A DNA stretch of 64,000 nt from Coffea arabica (lineage: Eukaryota > Streptophyta > Magnoliopsida > Gentianales > Rubiaceae): the NCBI RefSeq assembly GCF_036785885.1, contig NC_092317.1, forward strand, positions 7,194,501-7,258,500. Reading direction: 5' to 3'. Below are positions 45,951-57,619 of this stretch, in pieces. The position numbers and the translations under genes are program-made. The notes below the pieces were generated by a model. The model made no database searches, was not told the DNA's origin, and saw nothing but the letters and a program-made list of their open reading frames with translations. Each line of letters begins with the position of its first letter. The first letter of the stretch is position 1.

Positions 45951-46374
45951 TGTAGGAGTTAAATCAAGATTATTATTTATTAGTTTCTTAATTGTAGTTG
46001 GTTGGAATTAGTGTGGTCCGGGTTTATGCTTGGTTAGTTGAGTTCCAGTCTAACTAGGATGGTTGATGTCCAATTCCAATGTGGTCTTTGATTCATTAGG
46101 TGGTGCGGACAAAATCCTTGAGGGAGACTTAGTGCCCATATATATATGTAGTACTTGTCTGCTCTCTGTGTGTGGGCAAAGGAGTCGAGAGACTTATAAA
46201 AAAAAATATTGGTTTGCCTCCTGAAGCTTTATATAGCTTTGCCTCTGCTTCATTGCTTCGCTTCATCATAAACAGTGCTATTGCTCATCGTTTTTTTTTT
46301 CTTTATCCTTAGCTACCTAATTAATTCATTGTGTGAAATTTATTTGTTGTTTTCCTGTGGATTATACTCCTATA
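45951..46374 (+). repeat. Copia 5' LTR
   Basis: 424 bp. Contains ACTTATAAAAA near 46191 as a possible promoter. Its last dinucleotide reads TA rather than the CA seen in the 3' LTR. Confidence 0.9.
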
Positions 46375-46377
46375 AAG

Positions 46378-46389
46378 TGGAATCAGAGC
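46378..46389 (+). other. Copia primer-binding site
   Basis: TGGAATCAGAGC, four bases after the LTR, differs by one base from the usual TGGTATCAGAGC complementary to initiator tRNA-Met. Confidence 0.85.
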
Positions 46390-46417
46390 TTTGCTTGAGA
46401 TCCTGAGAAATTGAGAT

Positions 46418-47376
46418 ATGGATCCAAATTATTTGCACAATTGTCACGTTTTTATCTTTGATGGTAAAAAATCAAAGATAAAAACGTTTTTGAGGTTTGA
46501 AAGATGATGATGGAGAATTTTTTCAAAGCTATTGGAATTTGGGATATTGTCGAAACAGAATATACGGAACTGGCAGCAGGTGTGGAATTATCAAGCAATG
46601 CAGTTAAAGAATTAGAGAGAAATAGGCAGTTGAATTGCAAGACAATGCATTATCTCAACACTCAAGTCTAGTTGCATGTTGCCAAAAAATTTATACATGT
46701 AAAGTCAGCGAAAGAGGCTTGGACAATTTTGATGAACTCAAGTCGATGTGCTACTAACATGAGAAAAATCAGATTGCAAGAACTTAGGAGACAAATTGAG
46801 TTGGCCCAAATGAAATCCACGGAGTCAGTTAAAGATTTTATTGGCACAATTAAAGAAATTGTCAATGATATGGAGTCCAATGGTGAGAATTTGGAAGAGA
46901 TTAGAGTTATTGAAAAGGTTCTGAGATCTCTAACTGCCAAATTTCACGCCAAAAAGATGGTCCTTGAAGTCACAAAAGACCTTAACAAATTGTCACTTGC
47001 TGAATTGAAAAATGAATTGCTGACATATGAGATGTTCTTGAATCAGCAGCCATCAGATACAGTAAAAAAGGTGTTACAAGCCAAGGTGGATCACTCAAAA
47101 GGAAACAAGAAGATGAATCGTATGGACACAAATCAAAGGGGCCAGAATTTCAAAGGTAGAGGACATGGATGTAGAGGTAACTCTCATGGTCATGGAAGAG
47201 GTAATTATTCTTACCAACCCATAAACAATTCTAATAGGGATCGGATAAACAATCAACAGCAGAATCAAAGAAATAATTTTCAAAGGGGTGATAGATCTAA
47301 TGTCCAATGTTATAATTGTGGTAAAATTTGTCATTATCAGAATGAATGTTGGTCTAATAAAAAGGTGCATGCTTAA
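46418..47376 (+). pseudogene. Copia Gag
   Basis: Starts near MDPNYLH (46418) with frame breaks. The longest open part, 46672-47376, covers the gag core (AWTILMNSSRCATNMRKIRL, LRSLTAKFHAK, LTYEMFLNQQ) and a zinc knuckle CYNCGKICHYQNEC in the form CX2CX4HX4C, ending in a stop at 47374. Confidence 0.85.
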
Positions 47377-47409
47377 GTGGCTGAAAATAGTGGTGATAGA
47401 TAGGAGACT

Positions 47410-48640
47410 TTGTTGTTTTCTAGTTCTGCAACTGAAGAGTTTATGAAGAATGATTGGTTTGTTGATTCTAGTTGTAGTAATCATATGTATGGTAAAAAGG
47501 AGATGTTTTCTGACTTGGATGAATCTTTTCATGCATTTGTGAGATTTGGAAATAATGAAAAAGTGCTTGTTCTTGGAAAAGGAAAAATTAGAATTATCTT
47601 ACAAGATGGGTTTTCGAATTATATTTTTGATGCTTTCTATGTGCCAAATTTATATCATAATTTGTTGAGTCTAGGACAATTATCTGAGAAAGGTTATGAT
47701 CTGCATTTTAAATATGGTGATGGCACATAAGTGATGAAAAATTTGGATTAATTGCCAAGGTAAAAATAAACCGTAGTCGTTTGTGGCCTCTTTCTCTTAA
47801 CTGTGGTGATTGACCTTACTTTAATTCCATGACTTATGATGATTCTTGGTTATGGCATATGCATTTTGGGCATTTGAATTTTGGGAGTTAGAAATTTCTT
47901 GCAAGAAAGAAATTAGTTATTGGGTTGCCTTCTGTTGAGTTTCCTGATAAGGAATGTGAGTCTTGTATTTTGGGAAAGAAGTACAAGGATCCTTTTCCAA
48001 AAAGCAAGGCTTGGGGGCTAATCGACCATTTGAACTAATCCATTCAGATTTATGCTGAGTTGAAGTTCATTCCAATAGTGGTAGTAAGTATTTTATTACC
48101 TTAATTGATGATTTCAGCAGGAAGACATGGGTATATATTTTAAGAAATAAATCTAATGCATGTGATGTATTTAAAAAGTTCAAATATTATATAGAGAAGC
48201 AGAGTGGTTACTTTATTAAAATATTGAAAACTGGCAGAGGCACTGAGTATCTTGTTTGTGATAATTATTTGGCGAAAAGTGGCATAAAACATCAATTGAC
48301 AGCTAGATATACATCTCAACAAAATAGTGTGGCAGAAAGGAAGAATAGAACTGTGATGGACATTGTGAGATCTATGATGCACTCCAAAAGAATTCCTATA
48401 TCCTTTTGGGCAAAAGCAGTATCTTGTGCTATTCATGTTTTGAACAGGTGTCCTACTAGATGCAATTTTGGGAAGACCCCAAAAGAAATTGGGACTGATA
48501 GGAAATCAGATATATCTCACTTCAAAGTATTTGGCTATCTTACAGATGCACATGTTCCAAATCAGTTAAGAAAGAAATTGGATGATAAAGTAGAGAAGCA
48601 TATTTTTTATTGGTTATAGTCATAAGACTAAGGGCTATAA
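47410..48640 (+). pseudogene. Copia protease and integrase
   Basis: Protease: WFVDSSCSNHM, where the conserved triplet is normally DSG, so Gly to Ser. Then the pre-integrase zinc part (DSWLWHMHFGHLNF-like, about 47840-47960, with a stop) and the integrase core, 48040-48620, with LIHSDLC-like sequence broken by a stop, KTGRGTEYL and YTSQQNSVAERKNRTVMD. Several stops and shifts; not functional. Confidence 0.85.
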
Positions 48641-49029
48641 GTTATTCAATCCAAATACAGGAAAGGTGATTGTTAACAGAAATGTGACTTTTGATGAATA
48701 TGGAGCTTGGGATTAGTCCAGGATAGATCCTGCGACGCCACCAAAATATCCATCTATCTCTCTAGTTATGGGACCAAGTTCTATTAAGCAACCAGTGGAG
48801 CAAGTTGTGTAGTTTCATTGTAATCCCTTAACTTCTACTATGCAGATTGAGATATCCAGTCGACTACAAAGAGAATGCCGCATGTCTACCTGATTTGGTG
48901 ATTATGTTGTTAGTAGAGATGACGATTTAATTGATGAAGAGATTTTGAATTTTGCTCTTTTTGCAGATTGTGATCCTATCTCATTTGAAGAAACTGTCAA
49001 AGATGATCGTTGGATTCGTGCAATGGATG

Positions 49030-50522
49030 AAGAAATTCATGCCATTAAAAAACAAATACACGGGAGTTGATCACTATCCCACCTAAAAAGAAACCAATTG
49101 GAGTAAGGTGGGTATATAAGTACAAGCCAACAGGAGAGGTGAATCGTTTCAAAGCGAGATTGGTTATCAAAGACTATAAGCAGAAGACAGGTATTGATTA
49201 TTTTGAAATTTTTGCACCAGTTACCAGACTTGATATGGTTCTTATGATTGTTTCACTTGCTGCAATTAATTGTTGGAAAATTCATCAAATGGATGTGAAA
49301 TCTGTATTTCTAAATGATTTTCTTGAAGAAAAGGTATATTTTGAACAGCCTGCTGGTTATGTTAAAAAGGGTCAAAAAAATAAAGTGTATAGATTGAAAA
49401 ACGCATTGTATGGGTTGAAACGATTTCCTAAAGTTTGGTATACTTGCATTGATACTTATTTTATTGAGCATGATATTCTGAGATGCCCATATAAGCATAC
49501 TTTGTACATCAAATTCAACCCTAGAGAAGATGTTCTTACTGTATGCTTGTATGTGGATGACTTGATATTTACAGGAAACAATCCTAAACTAATTTCTGAA
49601 TTCAGGGAGGCCATGATTAGTCAATTTGAGATGACAGATTTGGGATTGATGTCTTATTTTCTTGGTATTGAGGTTCGTCAGTTGGATGGTGAAATTTTTA
49701 TTTCATAAAAGAAGTATGCAAGTGATATTGTGAAGAAGTTTAAGATGGATGTGGTTAAACCAATGATGGCCCTCTTTGAAGAAAAATTGAAATTAACCAA
49801 AGATGGTACTGATAATTTTGTTGATGCTTCTTATTTTAGGAGGTTGGTGGGGAGTCTCAGATATTTAACTTCTACGAGACTTGACATCTCTTATGGATTT
49901 TGTTTGATTAGTAGATTCATGGAATTTCCACGCTAATCTCACTTACAAGCTACTTAGAGAATTTTGAGATACGTTCAAGGTACGCAGTCTAACGGTATAT
50001 TTTACTCATCTTCACATGGTAGCAACCTTGTTGGATATACTGACAGTGATTGGGCTAGTGACACAATACAAAGGAGGAGCATTTTCTGGTTATGCATTTT
50101 ATTTGGGATCTAGTGTATTTTCTTGGGTTTCAAAGAAACAACAAGTGGTTACTTTGTCCACAGCAGAAGCGGAGTACATGGCGGCTACAAGTAGTGCTAC
50201 TCAAGCACTTTGGTTGCGAAGAATGCTTAGTTTCTTACAACACAAGTAAGATGATCCTACCAAAATATTTTGTGATAGCATGTATGCTATTGAGTTGACA
50301 AAAAATTCAGTTTTTCATGGGCACAGCAAACATATTGACATCCAGTATCATTTTATTCGTGTGTTGGTTCAAGAGCAAGAAATTGTTATTGATTATTGTA
50401 GAAATGAAGATCAAGTAGCTGATATTTTGATAAATCCGCTCAAGTTGGAGATGTTCATGAAATTGAGGAAGATGTTTGGCATGGTGAAATTTGAAGATCT
50501 TGATTTAAGGGAGGCAATGTAG
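49030..50522 (+). pseudogene. Copia reverse transcriptase and RNase H
   Basis: RT 49067-49708: WVYKYKPTGEVNRFKARLV, MDVKSVFLNDFLEEKVYF, YGLKRFPKVWY, and an intact CLYVDDLIFTGNN catalytic box. Stops at about 49706 and 49934 split it from RNase H (50016-50249, SWVSKKQQVVTLSTAEAEYM, and 50280-50522, HIDIQYHFIR and NEDQVADILI), which itself has a stop at 50249. Pol ends with KFEDLDLREAM just before the polypurine tract and 3' LTR. Confidence 0.88.
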
Positions 50523-50707
50523 GAGTTAAATCAAGATTATTATTTGTTAGTTTCTTAATTGTAGTTGGTTGGAATTCGTATGGTCCGAGTCTATGTTTGG
50601 GTAGTTGAGTTCCAGTCTAATTAGGACGGTTGATGTCGAATTCTAATGTGGTCTTTGATTCATTAGGTGGTGCGGACAAAATCCCTGAGCAATATGGAGA
50701 CTTAGTG

Positions 50708-50771
<64 letters not shown>

Positions 50772-50988
50772 ACTAGTCTGCTCTATGTGTGGGCAAAGAA
50801 GCCGAGAGACTTATAAAAGAAAATATTGGTTTGCCTCCTAAAGCTTTATATAGCTTTGCCTCTTCTTCGTTGCTTCGCTTCGTCATAAACAATGCTATTG
50901 CTCATCATTTTTTTCTTTATCCTTCGCTACCTAATTAATTCATTGTGTGAAATTTATTTGTTATTTTCCTGTCGGTTATACTCCTACA
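50518..50988 (+). repeat. Copia 3' LTR with expanded (AT)n
   Basis: 471 bp, longer than the 5' LTR mainly because of an (AT)n run of about 54 bases (50712-50765), where the 5' LTR has only a few repeats. Preceded by the purine tract TTAAGGGAGGCAA. Confidence 0.9.
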
Positions 50989-50993
50989 AAAAG

Positions 50994-52489
50994 TTTTTTA
51001 TTTTCTGTCCAAATTTATAAAACATATTCCATATTAAAAAAGATATAAAAAATTTAGTAGAATGTGTTATTTATTTTCTATATCACATTTATTTTCAACT
51101 ATAGTTTGCATGTTCCCTCCCACCTATCTACTTTCACGCCGAAACCTTTCTTTCCCAATAGTTGCCCTGGTTGCAGGTCAAAACTACATGTCAAGCGTGT
51201 TTTGAAGTCGATTTGCGACCAAGAAAGTTGTCTTCTTACACTATCAAGCGAAGTAATCATGTAATTTCTCGACCCCATCTCCAATGTGAATGAGGGATTC
51301 GAATTCTTTGTGGGTATAGATTCAATCGTAGATAATTTTTATAAATGATCGAAATTGGTCCAAGAGTTCGACAAGTCCCAACTCGAATGGGCCGATCTCT
51401 GCTGTTAAAAGTTCTAATCCAGATATGTGAAGAAGCACTTTGATGTTGTCCTGGTATTCGAATATTGTGGACAAGTATTAGTGAGTTCTTGTCTTGACAA
51501 AAAGACTTTAGAATGCATAGAATCCGGATACATGAAGATGCATTGCCCTGTTATTTTCTTTTATTAATCGTCACTAATTTATTCGACAACAACTCTAGTC
51601 TATGCTAGAGTAGGAAAAGTTGTTAGTGAGTCGTTGTCAAGATGTTGTCCTGTTATTGTCAAGATGTTGCTCTGTCATTCGAATATTGTGAAAAGTGTTA
51701 GTGAGTTCTTGTCTTGACGAAGTCTTCCGAACACTGGCGCATCTTCCAGCTAACCGTTCATCCCTTTTCCTACCATTCGTTGTCCTTCGTTGCTTAAAGA
51801 ATTGGAACCACGAGCAATGAGCCACCCAGGATAGTTGTAGTAACATGTTTTGCCTTTGTCAAACAGATGTATTCGAAATACAATCTGTAGTTAGAATAGG
51901 TCTTTGATATTTTGGTTTTTACTTCAATAAGTCCAGTTCAGATCCAGCGCAAAAGAATTGAGAATGATTATCCGCAGATGCTACCCTGGCCCCTAACTGA
52001 AAGGTAGCTGCAGGCCGGCTTCTGACCACTCATAACTTGCAATACGAATTAACGGGTAAAGTATATCTCCATTGAATCCTCTTCATTAGCCTCTCCATTT
52101 ATTTACATTTAAATATATATAATGTTATACATTTATGAAATAGTAGTGTCATTGATTTTCTTTTGATCTCTTGATCAACATACTAAAAAAATGACATTTA
52201 AAAAAATATATTTTGATATTCAATGTACATGGAATATTTAAATAGTGAAAAATAAGTTAAAATCGTGACGAAATTTGCAATGACTGGTCAGACTCAAAAC
52301 TTGGTCAATGTTATATGAGATTTTATGTATAATTAACACAAATAATTAAATATATTATGAATAATATTGATTTTTAAAATTAATTTTATTGAAATGTAAT
52401 GGAAAGAAATTCTTTCCAATGTAATGGAGAAGAGTCTAATCCAAAATTAACTATAGGTGCCTCTCTTTGTCCTGTTCTAAATCTATTTT
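50994..52489. other. Spacer with duplicated 5'-flank material
   Basis: 51099-51284 (minus) is a diverged relative of 368-595, and 51640-51790 resembles 610-740, so this is the same kind of flank that accompanies the truncated copy 0. Short direct repeats (TTAGTGAGTTCTTGTCTTGAC, in two parts: TTAGTGAGTT and CTTGTCTTGAC) occur near 51478 and 51700. 52045-52455 is AT-rich and absent from the matching place near copy 2, so it may be a further unclassified insertion. No gene called. Confidence 0.5.
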
Positions 52490-53094
52490 GGGATAATTTC
52501 AATAACTTCTCCTCGATCTTTCACAATTTTATTTTGGAGATATTACTGGCACTCCTGAAAAAGCTTCTAACACTCCATTCTCCCTTTCTACTTTTATAAT
52601 ATAAAGGGAGAATGGAGTGCTAGAGACTTTTTTAGAAATGCTAATATCATTTTCTTTTTACCCAGATCTCTTGAGATTTGAAAATTTAAACTAACCTCCG
52701 TTGACATTACAAAAGAAAAAATTGTATTAGCCTTTATAAAATCTTGAACACCTGACAATCTCACTTCATTCAGTGATCTTTATTTACAATAAGCAACTTT
52801 CAAGTCCCAATCACATGTTCATCTTGTTAAATCTTGTTAAATCCTCGTGTTAAACTTCGAATCTTCACAATTGATTTTTATTTCCAATAATCCAATCATC
52901 AAATTCCATCAATTTTTTCTTCCTATAAATATTTACTATATAATTTGTGTAACAAATGAGATGGAAGCAATATGGAATATTCAATAAATTTTTATACTTA
53001 CATCATCATATAAAAAAAAAAAAACATCATCATATGATTTAAGGAAGGTTTCAATAATTATTAAAACCTCAGGGGAGGTTCCTAAAACTATCCC
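52490..53094. mobile_element. TIR/MITE-like insertion with long internal hairpin
   Basis: About 605 bp with imperfect inverted ends: GGGATAATTTCAATAACTTC at the left, and the complement of GGGATAGTTTTAGGAACCTC at the right. The paralogous 3' flank of copy 2 (13040-13070) reads through without it. Inside is a perfect 17-bp stem, CACTCCATTCTCCCTTT (52571-52587) pairing with 52603-52619 around a 15-base loop, and the pairing extends imperfectly on both sides. No coding capacity. Target duplication not clear. Confidence 0.65.
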
Positions 53095-53173
53095 TTCTGT
53101 CTCAAAGACTAAAATTTGTCCCAACTCCCAACTTGTGTAACAAAGCAAAAATATACGCCTGGTCAAGGAAGAA

Positions 53174-55372
53174 TCATCGGCCCACTTTATCTGAAACTGT
53201 GATGGTGTTCACAGAACAAATTTCTGGATTTTCACGTAACTTGGCTTTGTTGAGGCTCATAATTTCAGAAAAAGCTGGTCGCTTAGGAGAGTCAAGAGCC
53301 ATTGATCCATTCTGGAGCATAGATACCACATCTAACATTGTTGGTCTATCTGCTGCGTTTTCTTGCACACATAACAAGCCAACACGAACATATTGTAGTG
53401 CTTCACTCCTTGGAATCCTTTCATCCAAACAAGAATCAATGATCTCTGAAATTCTTCCTTCTGTCCATAAATCCCACACCTGAAATGTGACAAATGATCA
53501 TTCTCAAAGGATTGGAGGAAAGGAACTGCACCAAACTGAAACTGAAGTGTATAGGCTACATACATGTCCGACCAAGTTTAGGTGACGATCCGAATCACAG
53601 AAAGAAGTGTTCTTCTTTCCGCTTATGATCTCAAGAATCATGACTCCAAAGCTAAATACATCAGACTTCTCGGAGAAAATCCCATCCATGGCATATTCAG
53701 GAGACATATAACCACTTTTTTTTTCCTCGCAAAAATCAATTATCTCAATTAGCTTAGGTACGATATCAGAAAATGGATATTACTAGGAAGCAATACATTG
53801 AAACGATAAAGAAGATGATATTCCTTCAACTTACTATGTCCCTACAACGTTCTTTGTACTTCCGCGCAATTCATGCTCTCCAAAAATTCTGGCAGTTCCG
53901 AAATCTGAAATTTTGGGATTCAGGTCCGTGTCCAATAAAACATTGCTCGTTTTCAGATCTCTATGGATGATTTTTAATCTGGAATACTTGTGGAGATACA
54001 GAAGCCCTTGAGCTACCCCTTCAACAATTTTCAACCGTCTTTTCCAATCCAATATATCCCGCTTTGCTGCATCTTTAGACAAAGTAGACCCAATATTTTT
54101 AGAGTATTCTGATAGTTGTAACCATAAATTAGATAAGCCAAAACATATCAAGGTAAATGGAGTGCTGAAACTTACCAAAAAGTACTGAACCTAGACTGTT
54201 ATTCGGCAAGTACTCGTATACTAATAAACGCTCTTCTTTTTCAATGCAATAGCCCAAAAGTTTAACAAGGTTCCGATGCTGCAGCTTTGAGATCACTTTG
54301 ACTTCATTCTTGAATTGTTCAATTCCATGTCCTGACATTCTATTCAGTCTTTTAACTGCAATCGCTAGCCCATTAACCAGCTTACCCTGAATTCCATGTA
54401 TCTACGTTAAAACTAAGCAAATAAATAGGGTCTTTAGACTTGAAAATAAATTGTTTCGAGACAATATATTTATGTTACCTTGTAGACAGGACCAAATCCT
54501 CCTTGGCCGAGTTTATTTTCCTCAGAGAAATGATCTGTCGCAATATCTATGCTTGTAAAACTGAAGAACAGTGATTCATCATCCCCTTTGTCATCAAGCT
54601 CTGGCGTTTCTGAACCCATGCTTTGTCGACGATATCTTAGTATTCTCGACCGCAGTTTGCAAAGTACTATAGCTGTCAGAAAAGCGGCAACAGAAGCACT
54701 AACAACATATAACACTACCCTTGAACTCTTCGATTTCTTTCTTCCACTGGGAGGTCCAACAAGAAGTGAAGGAGAACCAGGAGCGAGAGGAAGTGAAGGG
54801 CCAGAAGCAGCAGCCTGCATACTTGCTGTACTTTTCTGGCTCAACAGAGAAATCTCAAGTTTCATTCCAGATGATAGCCGTGTACGATGAGAAGGATAAT
54901 CAAAGCTTTGCCAAACGGTACGCCCAGAACTTGATCTCAGGACTAAGTTCCCGTTATCAAGCAGAGTTGCACTAGTCTTGCTGATCATAACTTTCTGTTG
55001 AGCATTCACAGTGAATACTGCAACATCTGGGTTTCCCTGGCCATAAACCTCTAGCCTTCCACTTTCATTCATGGTTATGGCTGAAATTCTAGGCCTGGAT
55101 GGTGCAGCCAGATAACTATTGGCAGCCCAGACATTGACTGAATGCTTCAGATACACGAACTGAATTACCAAGAGTGAAGAAGAACGATCACTGAGGAACC
55201 GAAAACGCTGATTGGAGGACTCCAAGATCTCTCCATTTTGTAATTTTAGAGATTCACCAACTCCTAGTGTTTCTTTAGCTCCAGAAAGTGTACATATCAT
55301 GGCAATAAAGTAAGCAATAAAACAAGAAAATGTTGCCAAATGGCCGTTTGATGTACTGATCATTCTTGCCAT
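53174..55372 (-). CDS. G-type lectin receptor-like Ser/Thr kinase with shortened ectodomain (copy 5)
   Basis: Exons 55372-54479, 54386-54176, 54072-53835, 53714-53564 and 53479-53174; GT..AG borders; 1800 coding bases, 599 aa, no break. Signal peptide (about 1-34), bulb-lectin domain with [13 protein letters not shown] and VWQSFDYP, a Pro/Ser linker with about one repeat unit ([15 protein letters not shown]), membrane helix (about [18 protein letters not shown]), kinase with GQGGFG, K310, HRDLKTSN (405-412) and DFG (425-427). Like copies 1 and 2 it lacks the S-locus and PAN modules. The conserved SLDS of exon 2 reads SLGS here. Its 5' flank is closest to copy 2. Expected at the plasma membrane as an active kinase; ligand unknown. 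Confidence 0.92.
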
Positions 55373-55739
55373 TCCAAGAGGGCAACACTCATATCGCTAA
55401 AGCTTCTTGATTTTCCCTTCTCTACATTCGAATCATCAACTAGGAGTTGAAAAGCCTTCCTACAATGCTAGTCTATTTGCTATAGGCTGAAAACGAGTCA
55501 GAGTTTGTCGGTAGTTAGAAACCAAGCGCTCATTTGTTGACTTTAAAGTTATGTTTTCAGACTTGAACCGAATATTGACTTGGTTGATCGAGACTGAACT
55601 GGATGACATGAATACGTGATATATATATATAATAAAAATAATATATAAAAATTCCTCTTATGTTGGTGATTTACATTGTTATATACATATTTGATGATTT
55701 ACAATGCTTGCTATACAATGATTTAAAATGTTATATCGC

Positions 55740-56744
55740 TGCAGTTTCTCCCGCGCCCAGCAGCCCAACTTGAACATATCTTGAAATTTCAGCACAGCAG
55801 CCCACGTGAACATATCTTGAAATTTCAGCTTGAACATATCTTGAAATTTCATCACAGCAGCCCGACTTGAACATTTCTTTAAATTGCATGCATGGGAATT
55901 GACTCACCTAAACTGGGATCTGCAATGTCCGAGACCCTTCCGTCTTTCCATAAATCCCACACCTGAAATGTAAAAAGAAGCAAGAAAATGCAAATAAATG
56001 GAATTCATATGCTCTAAGAAACTGTAATATACAATCAACAAGAACTGCAACGTGTCAAGATATATACTCACGTGTCCTACTAAGTTTAAATGATCATCCG
56101 TGTCACTGAAAGAAGTGTTCTTCTTTCCACTTTAATGATCATGACTTCACAGAGATGATACCCTTCATGGCATATTCAGGAGACATGTGGGCACTGTTTC
56201 ATGGCCACATTAAACAAGCTATACATATCATGGCTAAGTTACTAATGTGTGTGGATTTTCTGTCTATCGCTTCCCCCGGCCGGTATTTCGTTGTGAACAT
56301 GAACTAAGAGAAGACTGATCCAACATTGACACCACTTCGCAAGAAGACAACTAATTTAGGTAATAAGACATTTTATCTGTGACTGTCAGGTCAAGTAAAT
56401 GGAGTTCCAGTGTTAATCTTGTTTGAAAGAGCAAAAAAAAAAAAAAAAAGAATATTTGATAAAGCACGTAAATTGTAGTTAACTCACCAAATATGAAATG
56501 AATCCAAGCTACCATTGGACGGGTACAAGTAGACTAATAACCGATCCTTGCCATGGATGCAATACCCCTTAAGTTTTAACAAGGTTTCAGTGTTGCATCT
56601 TAAAGATCAGTTTCGGTTTTAAATTGTTCAATACGATGCCATGACATTATATTCAAGCTTTTCACCGCAGTCTCTTGCCCAGCAGGGAACTTTCCCTGAA
56701 CCACAAAACTTGCTATATTTAGTGCACATGGAAAGGAGATGAAG
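55740..56744 (-). pseudogene. Receptor-kinase pseudogene (copy 6)
   Basis: Near-identical to copy 4: last-exon start (55960-55900, VWDLWKDGRVSDIADPSLGE), the truncated preceding exon (56068-56190) with the same internal deletion, and the decayed GQEIAVKR exon (56490-56700). The last-exon end is replaced by a small expansion of the words CTTGAACATATCTTGAAATT and CACAGCAGCCC (55750-55890). It is cut at 56744 by an LTR. It shows the Tat insertion site of copy 4 in its empty state (about 56295). Confidence 0.88.
55750..55890. repeat. Degenerate minisatellite in pseudogene copy 6
   Basis: Three to four copies of GAACATATCTTGAAATTTCA, interleaved with CAGCAGCCC. Copy 4 has a single version at about 33630-33680, so this is a local expansion inside a dead exon. 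Confidence 0.8.
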
Positions 56745-57619
56745 TGGTAGGTCACAATTTTGTTAGTTATTTTATAATTAACTTTCTCTATTATCTTACC
56801 AAATATAGATTAAATGTCAGATTCTACTTATTATTGGTATTTGTGCTTATTGCAGTGAGTTGGAGTAAAATGGGATAAATAGGTGCAAATTTTGCACTAT
56901 AAATGCTGTTTGGCATGATCGTGTCAACTCAGCACTTAACATGTTCGGAAGGTGCTAGAGAGACATGTGACACCAACTGCCAATTGCAATTGAAAGTGCA
57001 ATGTGGGAGCCACAATTATTCCATTTGTTGATTATTTGATTTGAATTAACAGGAGTAGTTTTAGCACAGAAAGAAACTTGCTTATTTTTGTGTGGCGGCT
57101 CAATAGAAAAGAAAAGTCAAAGTTTGATTAGGACTCTAATTCTAGTGCTTTTGGAGTAGGGCCGGCCGCAAGGTAGAAAAATGCAACAGACTTAGCAGAT
57201 GAAGGTTGTTCTTGACTTTGTTGTTATTCCCGTAAGGCACTGGCCAGAGGCTACGGAGAAAGACATTAGCATTCCCTTTGACTTTGTACTTTTCCTCTCA
57301 TTCTTAATTGTTCGGATTTCTTCATCGTATAGAGAACAAATGTTTTCGACAATTGCTTCTGCGATTTCGCATGGGATTTTCTTCGCAGAGATGAACTAAA
57401 TCTCTTTTTCTAGTCAAGAAATAATGGAGACTTTGATTTATCTAAAAATTATGAGATCGAATTAATTTTATTTATTGCTCTTATTTACTGGCATTTGCAT
57501 ATTCTCTGTTTGTAATGTTTATGGTTGTTTTATTAATTAAATATCTTGGACCCAAACGTTGAACTAATTTACCAACCCGATGTCAATTAGAGCGTTAAAT
57601 CTGTAATTGTTTAATTACT
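56745..57619 (+). mobile_element. Older LTR fragment related to element B, interrupted by B
   Basis: Begins TGGTAGGTCACAATT exactly where pseudogene copies 6 and 4 part company, so 56745 is an insertion border with a TG end. The right part aligns with the element B LTR: CTCTTTTTCTAGTCAAG, GAGATCGAATT, TATTTATTG..CTTATTTACTGGCATTTGCATATTC, and TCTGTAATTGTTTAATTAC against TCCGTAATTGTTCGTTATC. Element B then begins at 57620. The remainder of this LTR is expected beyond the window. Confidence 0.65.

Larger units (their letters stand above)
45951..50988 (+). mobile_element. Ty1/copia LTR retrotransposon, decayed
   Basis: 5' LTR 45951-46374 and 3' LTR 50518-50988, both starting TGTAGGAGTTAAATC and ending ACTCCTACA (ATA in the 5' copy), so the ends form a 9-bp inverted repeat. 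The target duplication AAAAG is perfect (45946-45950 and 50989-50993). Domain order gag-protease-integrase-RT-RNase H is that of copia. Reading frames are broken at several places and the LTRs differ at many sites, so it is old and not autonomous. Confidence 0.93.
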
